From Cyanidium caldarium (taxonomy: Eukaryota; Rhodophyta; Bangiophyceae; Cyanidiales; Cyanidiaceae): a stretch of DNA of 64,000 nt. A model generated the notes under the pieces. It saw only the letters and a program-made list of their open reading frames with translations. It did no database searches and was not told the origin of the DNA. Position numbers and translations under genes: made by a program. Positions within the stretch are counted from its first letter, which is position 1. The number at the start of each line of letters is the position of its first letter. Shown here piece after piece: positions 9,663-19,313 of the stretch. The stretch lies in NCBI GenBank assembly GCA_026184775.1, contig JANCYW010000002.1:1-64000 (forward strand), in the 5' to 3' direction.

Positions 9663-10736
9663 ATGGGACAGGTGCCATCGCACACGGGCGGTACTTTGCC
9701 AGAGGCGCCGCCGCCGCGACCGGCCGGCCTGTCGGCGGTGGCGGAACGTCGAGCGGTGGCCGCCGCCGCGGCAGCATCCGTCGGGGCGGCACCGTCGGCC
9801 TCGGGCGGCGTGCTCGGGCCGGAGCCGCCACCTTCGCCGCCGCTCACCCCACCGCATGACCCGCTGCAGTTGCCCGAACGCGGGAAAAAGGCGCGCTCGT
9901 CGGCCGCCGCGCGCAACGGCGCCGCGCTGGGTGCGCCCGAGCCCGCCAGTCGACTCGATGTCGGCCTGCCGCCCACGCCACAGCTGGACGAGGCAGAGCA
10001 GGGCGTCAAGGATATGATGCTACACGCGCACCCGCAGCAGAATCTGGTGCCGACCATGTTCCAGTGGAACGACGATCGCGCCGCCTCGGTGCAGGTCATC
10101 GGCACCTTTGGCGCCTGGAAACTGGGATACCCGCTGCACCGCAGCGGCAAGCTGTTCTACGCGCTGCTCGACCTGGAACCGGGCGAGTACCAGTACAAGT
10201 ATCTGGTGGACGGACGATGGATGACCGCACCCGACCAGCCCACGGTGGCCGACACGCAGGGCATCGTGAACAACGTCATCCGCGTCGAACCGTTCACCGG
10301 CGAGTTTGCCGACGAGGACGACGCGCTGCCGGGCACTCGGCGCGCCAGTTACGTGTTCCGCCGCCAACCGACCGACCTCTCCGAATACACCCTGCTGATG
10401 CCCAGCGGAGAGCTGGAGTATACGCAAAAACCGCCCGCGCTGCCGGTGCTGCTGGACAACACCACCGCGCCGCGCATGCCCGCCGATGAGGATGCGGAGC
10501 GGCGACGGGATGTCCGCGACCGACAACGTCGCGGCGAGGTGGATCTGTTCCCGCAACCGCCTGTCGGCGTCACCCTGAACCATCTGTACACTTGTGTGGG
10601 AAGCGGCGACAGTAGCGGGGAGCGTGCGAGCGTGTACACGTATGCGGTCACCCGAAGGTACCGCGAGTGCTACGCGACCCTGATGTTTTACATGCCAGCA
10701 CCGCGCATCGACCGACGATCACCGCACGCAACCTGA
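9663..10736 (+). CDS. SNF1/AMPK beta subunit
   Basis: Scaffold and carbohydrate-sensing subunit of the AMPK/SNF1 kinase. The N-terminal 115 residues are Pro/Ala-rich and disordered. Next comes a family-48 carbohydrate-binding module with IGTFGAWK, DLEPGEYQYKYLVDG and WMTAPDQP, ending GIVNNVIRVE. The C-terminal kinase/gamma-binding domain shows PPALPVLLDN, FPQPPVGVTLNHLYT and RRYRECYATLMFYMP, as in animal and yeast beta subunits. The ATG at 9663 gives MGQVPSH, which fits the N-myristoylation pattern MGxxxS seen in AMPK beta. This decides the start over an upstream in-frame ATG at 9543. The length (357) is somewhat above the animal 270-residue form because of the disordered N-terminus. Confidence 0.9.
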   Translation: MGQVPSHTGGTLPEAPPPRPAGLSAVAERRAVAAAAAASVGAAPSASGGVLGPEPPPSPPLTPPHDPLQLPERGKKARSSAAARNGAALGAPEPASRLDVGLPPTPQLDEAEQGVKDMMLHAHPQQNLVPTMFQWNDDRAASVQVIGTFGAWKLGYPLHRSGKLFYALLDLEPGEYQYKYLVDGRWMTAPDQPTVADTQGIVNNVIRVEPFTGEFADEDDALPGTRRASYVFRRQPTDLSEYTLLMPSGELEYTQKPPALPVLLDNTTAPRMPADEDAERRRDVRDRQRRGEVDLFPQPPVGVTLNHLYTCVGSGDSSGERASVYTYAVTRRYRECYATLMFYMPAPRIDRRSPHAT

Positions 10737-10850
10737 TGACGGGCGGTTGTAAACTGGGGAGGGCAAGCGCGACTGCTGACTGCTGATGTTCCCAGATGTG
10801 TCGTCGCTCGAGATGTGCTCCTCGGTATCCTCGACCGTCTCGCTTTCTTT

Positions 10851-11741
10851 TCACCACCAGCGTCGGCGCACGTAGAGCACCTCCTCTTTTCGCGGCAACA
10901 TCTCCACCACTTTGTGATACCCCAGACGCTGCAGACAAGCGTCGCTGTCGCGCCGCGTGAACGACAACCGCTCCATCAGTCGCTCGTGGTATTCGACGAG
11001 CAGCTGGTCCGGTAGCACGGTGGGTCGGCGCTGACACCACGAACGAATGACGGCAAACTCGGCACCCTCGATGTCCATCTTCAGCACGTCCACTCGTTGT
11101 ACGCGCAGCATGGCCACCAGCGTGTCGTACTCCAGCACCAATGCATCCAAAGCACCACTGGCATTCACGCCGCGCAACTGCTCCGTGGTCATTGAACCGA
11201 CCTTGGGATTGCGAGACCGATAGAAGCGTGTCACCGCATTGTGCGTCCCCAACCCGACCGGCCAGAAAGTGCCCGGCAACCGGGTTTCCATTCGCAACGC
11301 CACGGCACTCTGTCGCAGACAGTGGTGAAATCTATCGAGCGTTATGGTGGGGTCGAAGACGTGCACCTGGGCTGTCGGATACCGCCGCAGCAGATCCAAC
11401 TCAAACGTAGAGTCGCAGCCCGACCCCACCGAGAGCGCCACCGGATTCCGCCGCACCTGCCGAGCCAATCTTTCCGTGCACAACGGCCACGCTCCGTAGT
11501 TGCGCAACTGCGGATTACCGCCCACACTCTCCGCGCGGCATACATTGGCGTTGTGTTCAGCCGCAGTCACCCGGAACCCACCGTGCGCATTCCACCACAG
11601 CGCCACCCACGCGACGCCGATCAACACCGTGAGCGCCACCCAAGGCAGTCGTCCACGCCCCGCAAACACCCCGTTGGCCCCGCGCCAAGTGCCAGTGCTA
11701 CTGTCGTGCACCGGAGTGTCACGTCCGAACCACCGACTCAT
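10851..11741 (-). CDS. Membrane-anchored methyltransferase (METTL24/FkbM-like)
   Basis: A 296-residue protein with one N-terminal membrane segment (LPWVALTVLIGVAWVALWW, residues about 32-50), suggesting a type II Golgi or ER protein. The SAM-binding region reads ALSVGSGCDSTFELDLL followed by VHVFDPT, characteristic of the Methyltransf_22/METTL24 group. Further on, VDVLKMDIEGAEFAVI is the hallmark of FkbM-type methyltransferases. The substrate cannot be read from sequence; sugar O-methylation is a reasonable guess given the membrane anchor. The start at 11741 begins shortly before the anchor; the frame is open to 11969. It is transcribed divergently from the CNOT11 gene. Confidence 0.75.
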   Translation of the reverse strand: MSRWFGRDTPVHDSSTGTWRGANGVFAGRGRLPWVALTVLIGVAWVALWWNAHGGFRVTAAEHNANVCRAESVGGNPQLRNYGAWPLCTERLARQVRRNPVALSVGSGCDSTFELDLLRRYPTAQVHVFDPTITLDRFHHCLRQSAVALRMETRLPGTFWPVGLGTHNAVTRFYRSRNPKVGSMTTEQLRGVNASGALDALVLEYDTLVAMLRVQRVDVLKMDIEGAEFAVIRSWCQRRPTVLPDQLLVEYHERLMERLSFTRRDSDACLQRLGYHKVVEMLPRKEEVLYVRRRWW

Positions 11742-12010
11742 CACACACCCTGGGGAGAGGCGTTCGTCTCCCCGGGTGCATCGGAAGACGACGAGAGAGA
11801 GAGAGAGAGAACCCGCGTCCCGCGCGCGCATGTGTGGGTGTGGGTGTGCGGAGGGGAACCCTCTGGCGGGGCAGACGCCGTGACTGCCGTGCAGGAGACC
11901 GGAAGATGAAAAGCCGAAAGCGTAGAATGGTATCATCGAGTTCCCTGAGATTCCCCATCTTCCATCCAACGCTTTCTCGGTTTCGGGACACTTGATGCAC
12001 CTCTCCGGTC

Positions 12011-13783
12011 ATGTTGGATGGGACGACGGCGGTGGCGCTGTGGTGTCATCTGCAAGACGAGTGTGCCGAGCGGGCGCGAGAGGGCTTTCAGGCGCTGTTG
12101 TCGCTGCGGGAGCAGCGGGCAGAGGATGCGGTGGGGGGCGGGGAGAGCACCACCGATCCAACACAGCGGCCTCTGGTGAGTGTTCAAGAACGCTTGCTGA
12201 CGAGCAAGGCGGAGGTGGTGGAGGTGTTGGCCGGTCTGCTACAGCAGCGGCTCTTTCTAGAAGCCACCGCCTCCACCTCGGCTACCGTCCGGCGCAATGC
12301 GTGGTTGTTCTTGGGCGAGCTGGTGCTGTACGTGTCCGCGCCCGGGAGCGACGCCAGCACGCTGCGCGCGGTGCGCCACAGGGTGCGTCGACGGCTGTGG
12401 CGGGAGTACGGGTGGGTGTATGCGGGCGAGATTGCCTACTACTTGATTCGGAGACGGCGGCGGGATCTGCGTCTGTCGCACGCGTGCCACCAAACGGACA
12501 GCTGTGCAGCATCGGAGGCGGCGTCTTCTTCAGCGCGCGATGACGAGTCGTGCTGGATGATGCGCCACGTGCTGCCGACCGTCCTACGACATGCACGCCC
12601 GCTGCCGCCGATACGAGATGATGGGACGGCAGGTGAATCGCTTTGGTCGCCCGGCGACGTCATGGACGGCGATGAAGAGCTCTTGGTGGAAAATTCCGCT
12701 CAACCCGTGTCCAGCGCCGACGCTTACGCCCTCCTCGTGGCGGTGTACAGTGCGTGGCGGGAGTCGCCTCTGGATACCTCATCGTCACTGCTCGCCGGCT
12801 CTCCGTGGTCACCGACGCCATCTCCAGACTGGTTGGAGTGGCTGTTGTCGCGTGACACCCTCTGGCTGCGCTGGTGGGCGTTGCCGGCGGTGGCGGCGGC
12901 AGCGGCCGCCACCGATGCCATCGACGACGCCATGCTGCGCGAGACAGATCGACGGACGTATGAACGGCGGCTGGCATTGGCGCTAGCACAAGTGCAGCTG
13001 TGTCGCGAGTGGCTCGTCGTCGTCGCCGCTCCACCGCTGCAAATCAGCGAATACGGCAGGGATGGGAGCGGTGGGGCGGATGCTGCAAAAGAGGGAGGGC
13101 GAGAGAGCGAGGTTCGGGCACCGGATACGCTGATGATACCTCGTCCGACCTCGAACGCTTCCCGCGCTCTCCCCCACGTGTTGCTGGCAGACGGCGGGGC
13201 GGTCAGCGCTCTGCACGATGCGTTCGGCGGGCGCTGTCTGGAGCCGACCGAGCAGCGCGACGTGCTACAGCGGGTGCTGCACGACGACCCGACGCTGCTG
13301 CACCGCGCCAACATCCGCGGCGTGCAGCTGGTGACGCTACTGGAGCGACATCCGGTGGAGTTTGTGAGTGCGCTCACGCGACACCTGCTGGCCACCTCCA
13401 CGTCCCGCGCGGAGGAGTATTTGCAGGCGCTGGCGCAGCTGCCGGTGTCCGTCACCTCTCTGTCGCTGGTGCACGCCGTACACCGTCGCGACCTCTTCCG
13501 CCATTTCGTCAGCCACGCCTGTGCGCGCCTGACGCCGCGCCCGCTGGACCACACCGCCGCGCGCCAAGAACAACTGCTGGCCGCTCTGGTATTGCGTGCA
13601 TTGGAGGAGGAGGAGGAAGCGCAACAGCACCAACGAACAGGTGAGCACACCGTATCCGTTTCATCGGTGATCAGCAAGGAACTCGGCGCCGAACTACGCA
13701 CCTGGGCCTTGCGCGCCAGTCGCCTGCACACCGTGGCGCGTCTGTATCGTGCGCTCGCCCGTTACGCACAATCACCGCCCTAG
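12011..13783 (+). CDS. CCR4-NOT complex subunit 11 (CNOT11)-like
   Basis: The C-terminal 200 residues fit the CNOT11 (DUF2363) helical domain: a VLQRVLHDDPTLLHRANI block, then VTLLERHPVEFVSALTRHLL, EEYLQALAQLPVSVTSLSLV, LFRHFVSHACARL and finally SRLHTVARLYRALARY. The order and spacing match animal CNOT11, where this part docks CNOT10 and the deadenylase scaffold. The N-terminal half (residues 1-360) is helical with AEVVEVLAGLLQQRLFLE and LYVSAPGSD motifs and several acidic or Ser-rich linkers. The protein would act in cytoplasmic mRNA deadenylation. The identification is by eye from weak similarity; no other family fits as well. The length of 590 is close to that of animal CNOT11 (about 510). 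Confidence 0.6.
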   Translation: MLDGTTAVALWCHLQDECAERAREGFQALLSLREQRAEDAVGGGESTTDPTQRPLVSVQERLLTSKAEVVEVLAGLLQQRLFLEATASTSATVRRNAWLFLGELVLYVSAPGSDASTLRAVRHRVRRRLWREYGWVYAGEIAYYLIRRRRRDLRLSHACHQTDSCAASEAASSSARDDESCWMMRHVLPTVLRHARPLPPIRDDGTAGESLWSPGDVMDGDEELLVENSAQPVSSADAYALLVAVYSAWRESPLDTSSSLLAGSPWSPTPSPDWLEWLLSRDTLWLRWWALPAVAAAAAATDAIDDAMLRETDRRTYERRLALALAQVQLCREWLVVVAAPPLQISEYGRDGSGGADAAKEGGRESEVRAPDTLMIPRPTSNASRALPHVLLADGGAVSALHDAFGGRCLEPTEQRDVLQRVLHDDPTLLHRANIRGVQLVTLLERHPVEFVSALTRHLLATSTSRAEEYLQALAQLPVSVTSLSLVHAVHRRDLFRHFVSHACARLTPRPLDHTAARQEQLLAALVLRALEEEEEAQQHQRTGEHTVSVSSVISKELGAELRTWALRASRLHTVARLYRALARYAQSPP

Positions 13784-13806
13784 CCGACGCTATGGCCACT
13801 GGAAAG

Positions 13807-13828
13807 CACACACACACACACACACACA
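13807..13828. repeat. (CA)n microsatellite
   Basis: An uninterrupted run of about 11 CA dinucleotides lies in the 109-bp gap between the convergent CNOT11-like and UBA1 genes. Confidence 0.95.
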
Positions 13829-13892
13829 TATAGGATCGCTACGTTTTACGGCGCGCACGGCATCCACCAACTCTTCCTTTGTTTGTCGCCCA

Positions 13893-16800
13893 CTATTCGC
13901 GAAACTGATAGCGCACGTACGGCACCTCCACCTCCTCGCCGCTCTGTGCATCCTCGGCCATCACCTCAAACACCAGGTACTTGTCGGTGTCGCGCACCTC
14001 CAGTTTTCCCACCGAGCGCGCCACCTCCACCATGCGCATGGCGCGTCGTTCGGCGGCCTTTTTCGGCGCCAACCACCCCGAGTACAGGATGGCCACCCCG
14101 CACGACAACATCGTCAGCGTCAGACCGTATTGGCGCTCGAACAGCGCCAGAAACTCGCCCAGCGTCAGGTCGGTGCCGTGTGCGTCCACCTCCAGCCGGT
14201 CCCACAGCGAGAAGGTGCGCTCGCCGCCGGCGGTCATCGGTTGCAGCGGTGCGGCGGCCGGCTCGCTAAAGGCAAACAGCGGCAGCGCCAAATTCACGAA
14301 TCCGTCCTTGAAGCGCGACAACAGCTGCGCGCGATCCACCCCGGCCGCCAGCCGCCGCTCCCCTTCATCCGTCAGCGAGTCGCGCGCCAACGTCGACGAT
14401 GCCAGCACCCGCGCCGGCCCGTTCCGTAGCAACCGCCGCAGCTGCGCCAACTTGATCAGCTCCACGTTCACCAGTCCGGCCACCAACGCGGTGGTGGTGG
14501 CGATCGCCGGGATGATGCGACCGGCGATGCCGCGCGATTTGTGCATGTCGGCAGGCGGGATGGCGTAATTGGAGGCGCGCAGATTGCTCGCCGCGGTCAC
14601 AAACGCCATGTCGTAGCGCTCGTCGTCGTCTTTCTCAAACTCCAACGGCTGCAACCGTGTCGTCGCCAGTTCCGCCGGTGATGGCAGCGCGCGCAACAAC
14701 GCCTCGATGCGCTGCTGATCGTCGTCGGCCGAGCCGGCGATTGCCGCTCCGTTTGCCGCCGCTGCCGCCGTCGCCTCCTCCTCGGTGGCGGCGATCTTCA
14801 CGCCCTGCCGCGGCACAAACGCCGGCACCGCTGCGGCGCTGGCCACCTGCCTCACCCACTCCACGTCGTGCGTGTCGGGCGACAGCCCGAAATTCTCCGC
14901 CCGCAAGCGCGCCGCCGCCAACACAAACTCCACATGCAACGCATCGGTGGCGTCAAAGACCAGCGGCGTCGGCGCCCGCTTGGTGCCGCTCCAAAACGGC
15001 TGGCCGTCGCGGTCCAACATATCGCGCGGAAACGCGTGCAACAGCTGCCGGATCGAGTGGTGATACAGCCGCTCGAATTGGAGGCGCGCCCACTGCACGC
15101 AGTCCGCAAAATCGCGCGGCCGATGCGACACCAGACAATCGTGTACGTTCTCCAGCGCGGCCAACATCGCCCCACCGCCCTGCTTCTCCAACTCGCTGAT
15201 GAACTCGTCGCCGCGCTGGATGTAGTTGTTGGCGTCGTCAGCGGCGGTTTTGAACAGGCCCTCGAAGAGATCGCGCGCCCACTGCAGCGTGTGCTCGATG
15301 CGGTACGGGAAATTCTTCAGCGTGCACACCGGAATGCTCTTCTCGGGCGGATCGCGCGTCGAGCCGTACGAGGCGGTCAGGTGCGGCACCACCACCTGGG
15401 TGCTGCCCTTGGTGCCCAGCGTGCCCGAATCCAGCAGCGGCTTCAGGTAGTATACACAGCGCTGGTCGACGTACAGCCGCGCCTCCACATTGTCCAGCGC
15501 GTTGCACACGCCGTCCAGCGGCTCCCAGAAAGCGTCGTCGAAGACGCGCTCGGTCTCCGGACCGACGCGCGTCTCATACGCCACCACGTCTAGCGCCGGG
15601 TTCACCGCCAGCGTCGCCGCGCGCGCCGCCACCGCCTTGTTCTTGCCGACGTCAGCCGCCCGGAACAGAAATTGCCGGTTCAGATTGCTGCGCTCAATGT
15701 GGTCCATGTCGGTGATGGCGATGCGGCCGCGATGAGACGCCAAGCCGACGCCCATGCACGCCCAGCACTTGAGCAGTTCGGCGCCGATCGCCCCGGCGCC
15801 CACACAAAAGTAGTTCAGCTGGTGCAACTGCTGCTGCAGCGGAGCGCCGTACACCGCAATCTGGCCGTCGTAGCGGCAGTGTCGCGGCGCCGCCTCCGCT
15901 TCGTCCGGCAGCGGGTGTGGCAGGCTCTCGGTGGCGTCGAAATAGAACAGCTGGCGGATGGGGGTGAATCTGGACGACACCGCCTTGAGCACCTCCTGCG
16001 CCGCCACCCCGCCCAAAAACGACGCCATCGGAGAGATGTCGCCCGCGGCGGTGCGCACAAACGCCTCCACCAGGGACGCGTGTTCGTCGGCCACGTCCGC
16101 CGGCAGCAGCGCCGCCAGACGCGGTACTTCAGATTCGGCGCCCGGGCGCGGCAGCCGACCGTACTGCGACAACGCCCGAAACAGCTCGTGCAGCACCGGT
16201 GGTCGTTCCAGCTTGGCGTAATCCGACCACATCAGCAGCTCGGCGTCGATGGATGCCGCCGGCGCCAGCAGCAACTGCCGCAGCGGCGCAAAGTGCAGCG
16301 TGCGCGGCACTTTCACCTCAGTCACGATACCGCCGCGCACGTAATCGCCCATCGGCCGCGTGTCCGTCTCGATCACGAAACTGTATGGCCCGTTCACCCG
16401 CAGCACCCGATGCGGCTTGTCGCCCTCGTTGATCGCGCTCATGCCCTCCACCTCGCAGAACACCACGTAGTCGCCCTCCTCGAACTGGTGGCGGTGATCC
16501 TCCAGACACGTCACGCACGCATGCTCCTCGTTGGAGATGAAGCTGACGTGGGTGCTGGACGGTTCCTCTCCGGTGGCATCCAACACCGTGTGGCTGTCGC
16601 CGAAATCGGTCACGACAGCGCCGAACACGCCGCGCGACTGCACCGCCACCAACGCCGCTCCAGCGGCGCGACAAGCCTCATCCAACTCCACCTGCCGCTC
16701 CAGCGACAGCTCGTTCACCAACACCACCGCCCGGTACTGTTCGAGGCGCTGCGGCGTCAGCAGCTCGTGCCATCCGCTCGCACGCTCCAGTCCGATGCGG

Positions 16801-17291
16801 CAGTAGGGATTCAGCTCGGCCAGGTGCGGCGCCACCACCTCGTCCAGTCGCTTGCCTAGATCGGCCTCCTGGGTGGCGTAGAAATTGGATGCCATATGCT
16901 GCCAGGCCAACGGCGTCGGGTCGTACAGTTTGACGCCCTTCAAACCGGCCAACGCCAGATTCTTGGCCACCTCCACGCCCGTGCCCGACAGGCCCACCAC
17001 CAACACCGACGCCGACGCCATGCGCGCCTGCGCCTCGTGCCCCATCACGTACAGCTGCCGGGAGTAGAGCGCCTCATCGATGGCGCCGTCGACACTGCTC
17101 GCCGCCGCCGCCGTCGTTGCTGCTGCCCGGGCCGACATGCCGCCCACGCGCCGCCGCTTGGGTGACGCACCGTCGTCAAGCGCGCCGTCGCCGTCGTCCA
17201 AACCCGCAGACACTTCCTCGTCGATGGTGTGCGCTGTCGAGCCCAGTTTGGCGCGGCCCGCCGCACTCGCGTCGCGTAGCGCTCTCGTCAC
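13893..17291 (-). CDS. UBA1: Ubiquitin-activating enzyme E1
   Basis: Full-length E1 (1,132 residues) that adenylates ubiquitin and passes it as a thioester to E2 enzymes. The inactive adenylation half carries ASVLVVGLSGTGVEVAKNL. The active half carries NYFCVGAGAIGAELLKCWA and TDMDHIERSNLNRQFLFR. The catalytic cysteine is Cys656 in IPVCTLKNFPYRIEHTLQWA, followed by the second catalytic Cys domain and a C-terminal ubiquitin-fold domain ending VPYVRYQFRE. The N-terminus carries a probable nuclear localisation signal, SPKRRRVGG. UBA1 is normally single-copy and essential and supplies cytosol and nucleus. It is divergent from the YCII gene across a 650-bp gap. Confidence 0.97.
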   Translation of the reverse strand: MTRALRDASAAGRAKLGSTAHTIDEEVSAGLDDGDGALDDGASPKRRRVGGMSARAAATTAAAASSVDGAIDEALYSRQLYVMGHEAQARMASASVLVVGLSGTGVEVAKNLALAGLKGVKLYDPTPLAWQHMASNFYATQEADLGKRLDEVVAPHLAELNPYCRIGLERASGWHELLTPQRLEQYRAVVLVNELSLERQVELDEACRAAGAALVAVQSRGVFGAVVTDFGDSHTVLDATGEEPSSTHVSFISNEEHACVTCLEDHRHQFEEGDYVVFCEVEGMSAINEGDKPHRVLRVNGPYSFVIETDTRPMGDYVRGGIVTEVKVPRTLHFAPLRQLLLAPAASIDAELLMWSDYAKLERPPVLHELFRALSQYGRLPRPGAESEVPRLAALLPADVADEHASLVEAFVRTAAGDISPMASFLGGVAAQEVLKAVSSRFTPIRQLFYFDATESLPHPLPDEAEAAPRHCRYDGQIAVYGAPLQQQLHQLNYFCVGAGAIGAELLKCWACMGVGLASHRGRIAITDMDHIERSNLNRQFLFRAADVGKNKAVAARAATLAVNPALDVVAYETRVGPETERVFDDAFWEPLDGVCNALDNVEARLYVDQRCVYYLKPLLDSGTLGTKGSTQVVVPHLTASYGSTRDPPEKSIPVCTLKNFPYRIEHTLQWARDLFEGLFKTAADDANNYIQRGDEFISELEKQGGGAMLAALENVHDCLVSHRPRDFADCVQWARLQFERLYHHSIRQLLHAFPRDMLDRDGQPFWSGTKRAPTPLVFDATDALHVEFVLAAARLRAENFGLSPDTHDVEWVRQVASAAAVPAFVPRQGVKIAATEEEATAAAAANGAAIAGSADDDQQRIEALLRALPSPAELATTRLQPLEFEKDDDERYDMAFVTAASNLRASNYAIPPADMHKSRGIAGRIIPAIATTTALVAGLVNVELIKLAQLRRLLRNGPARVLASSTLARDSLTDEGERRLAAGVDRAQLLSRFKDGFVNLALPLFAFSEPAAAPLQPMTAGGERTFSLWDRLEVDAHGTDLTLGEFLALFERQYGLTLTMLSCGVAILYSGWLAPKKAAERRAMRMVEVARSVGKLEVRDTDKYLVFEVMAEDAQSGEEVEVPYVRYQFRE

Positions 17292-17942
17292 GATCTGCCG
17301 GGAGCGAGCGTGTTCGCGACGCGCGTCGCTCTCGAAGGGCGTAGGCGACGCGGTACAACACGAAGGTGTTCTCGACGCACTGAAAAGGGTGACGCGCAGG
17401 TGCCGTCACCAGGCAATCGGTCCTGGAGTGCTCCCTTTCTGCGAGCGTGCTCTGCTCGATGGAAACGCGCGCCCACCTCCTCCACAACGGCGTCTGCGAA
17501 GGAGACGTTCGGAACGGGTCGGGCGGCGTCGTTCCCGCGTGGAGTGCCCGGGCGATCGGTGTGACTCGAGTAAGAGACGATGCACCGGGCGAGAATCACA
17601 ACGACAGCGCGCAGAGAGTGGAGTGCAACGTTGGGTAGAGATGACCTGGGCTAGATGAGTTGGTGTGTTGAAGCAGGGCGGTGAATACGGGCTGCTGCGG
17701 TGTCGACGACCGTTTTGGAGTGCGCCCTCGAAGGGAAGTGAGGTTGCTCGATTGGGTGACGGGGTCCGAGCGTCGGTGGGAAGCGCGTTCGCATCGCCCA
17801 GTGCGACTGCGGTGGCTCTCTTGCTGCCACTCAACACTTTTGGGGGAGAGAACGCTTTCCTCTCAAGAGGCAACCCGGCAGCGTGCGTTGCATGTTCATC
17901 GCGTCAACAGTCAGGCGATTGCGGGTTTGTAGCAAGTGGTCT
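17292..17942. other. Intergenic region between UBA1 and the YCII gene
   Basis: About 650 bases of divergent promoter region. The reading frame of the YCII gene is open back to an ATG at 17883, encoding an Arg-containing stretch that might be a targeting peptide. No RNA gene or repeat is seen. Confidence 0.5.
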
Positions 17943-18099
17943 ATGTCGACTGCGGCGGTGTTCGCGTGGGACCGCCCGGGCGCCCTCCTCGTGCGCCGCA
18001 GCAACCGAGCGGCGCACTTACAATGGGTGCAGCAGGAGGCGGCCGCCATCGTGTGCGGCGGGCCGTTCTGGCGCGACGACGGAAGCACCCCTTCGCTGC

Positions 18100-18131
<32 letters not shown>

Positions 18132-18626
18132 CTGGGTTCCTTCCTGATCGTCCAAAGCGACGCCCTGGAGTTTTTACAACAAGATCCGTACGTCCAGGCG
18201 AACTTGTTCCAGAAACGCAACGTGCACCCGTGGCGACCGGCCGTCGGCAGCTTGGACCGAATGCCGTCCGACACCGTCGGCGTGCAACCGGAACGACGCG
18301 GTCAATACCATTTGGTGCTCGGTCTGGACCGGCCCGACGCCCTCCCGAGGCGTCTCAAGGCGCGCGCCGCCCACCTGGCCTGGTTGCAGGCATCCGACTC
18401 GACGTGCGTCATCGGTGGAGCGATATGGCGCACGCCCACCGAAGCGCCAGCCGACGCCCAACCGGTACCGTACGGCTCGTTGCTGCTGGTGTGCGGCCAC
18501 GCCACCGAAGCCGACGTGCGCGTCTGGCTACGACAAGACCCGTACGCCCATGCGAATGTGTTCGCGGCGGTGGAGGTGTTCGCCTTTCAACCGGTCATCG
18601 TCCGACCTGTCGATCAAATGCGATGA
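17943..18626 (+). CDS. Protein with two tandem YCII domains
   Basis: Two copies of the YCII fold sit in a row. Copy 1 (residues about 6-105) has FAWDRPGALLVRR, RAAHLQWVQ, AIVCGGPFW, GSFLIVQS, FLQQDPYVQANLFQ and VHPWRP. Copy 2 (about 120-225) has LVLGLDRPDALPRR, RAAHLAWLQ, CVIGGAIW, GSLLLVCG, WLRQDPYAHANVF and VFAFQP. The His and Asp of the Hxx and DPY motifs, which form the putative active site in single-domain YciI, are kept in both halves. A poly-Ser run from a TCG repeat sits in copy 1. The biochemical role of YCII proteins is not established. An in-frame start at 17883 adds MRCMFIASTVRRLRVCSKWS, a possible mitochondrial presequence. Confidence 0.75.
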
Positions 18627-18662
18627 GGCGCCTCACGCACGCCGCTCCCACTTCCCTCTACA

Positions 18663-19313
18663 CTACAACATCAATGTATCCGCACGAGCGGTACGCGGCC
18701 GGCGGTGGCCGAGACCGAAGGCGACCGCACCGGCCACCGAGCCCGCCGCGTTGGCCGCACAATCCTCCCACTGGAACGGCCGCGCCACCTCCGGCACCAT
18801 GCCCTGCAGCATCTCCAGCACCAAACCCAGCAGCGTGCCGGTCAACGCGCTGCGACCACCGACCGTCAGCAGCGACGGTGTGCTCACCTCGTCCAGCGAC
18901 GGCATCACACTCGGCGACGCCGATAACAGCGCACGCCAGGCCGCCGCCCGCACGCCGCCGCCCCCGGCCGCATACGGTAGTCGTTTGACGTCGCTGTGGT
19001 TGCCGGCCGGACCGTTGGCCGTCCGCCCGGCGCTCGACGCCCACTCGGTGCCATGATCCAACCGGACCGTGCTGCCGCTGGCAGCGTGTCGCGCTCGCGC
19101 CAACACTGCACTCAACAGGTAGCCGAAAACACCATAGGCGATAAAATGAATCCACACGTCCAGTCGCCACCCGCGATACGACTCGCGCCACTGGACGGCG
19201 CGCTGCGGTAGCCACTCGGCGGGCGTCGGCGCGAAACTGCCCAACGAGATCACCACAAACCAACCGACCAGCAACAACGACAACACCCACGCCGGCCAGG
19301 TGATGCTGCTCAT
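18663..19313 (-). CDS. VanZ-like integral membrane protein
   Basis: A 216-residue protein with about four hydrophobic segments: WPAWVLSLLLVGWFVVISL near the N-terminus, DVWIHFIAYGVFGYLLSAVL, a segment around LTGTLLGLVLEML, and AANAAGSVAGAVAFGL. The pattern H(F)xxY followed by LExxQ-like LEMLQGMVP and a final EDCAANAAGSVAGA is the VanZ family signature. VanZ proteins are bacterial membrane proteins of unclear function that also occur in some algae. A loop of about 60 residues rich in Ser, Gly and Ala lies between the second and third segments. The start at 19313 is chosen because hydrophobic sequence begins at once; the frame is open to 19406. It converges on the YCII gene with only 36 bases between the stops. 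Confidence 0.7.
   Translation of the reverse strand: MSSITWPAWVLSLLLVGWFVVISLGSFAPTPAEWLPQRAVQWRESYRGWRLDVWIHFIAYGVFGYLLSAVLARARHAASGSTVRLDHGTEWASSAGRTANGPAGNHSDVKRLPYAAGGGGVRAAAWRALLSASPSVMPSLDEVSTPSLLTVGGRSALTGTLLGLVLEMLQGMVPEVARPFQWEDCAANAAGSVAGAVAFGLGHRRPRTARADTLML

Noticed and set aside
15672-16859. 395-codon frame opposite UBA1
   Set aside because: Shadow of a highly conserved gene; composition Arg/His/Gln/Val without domain.
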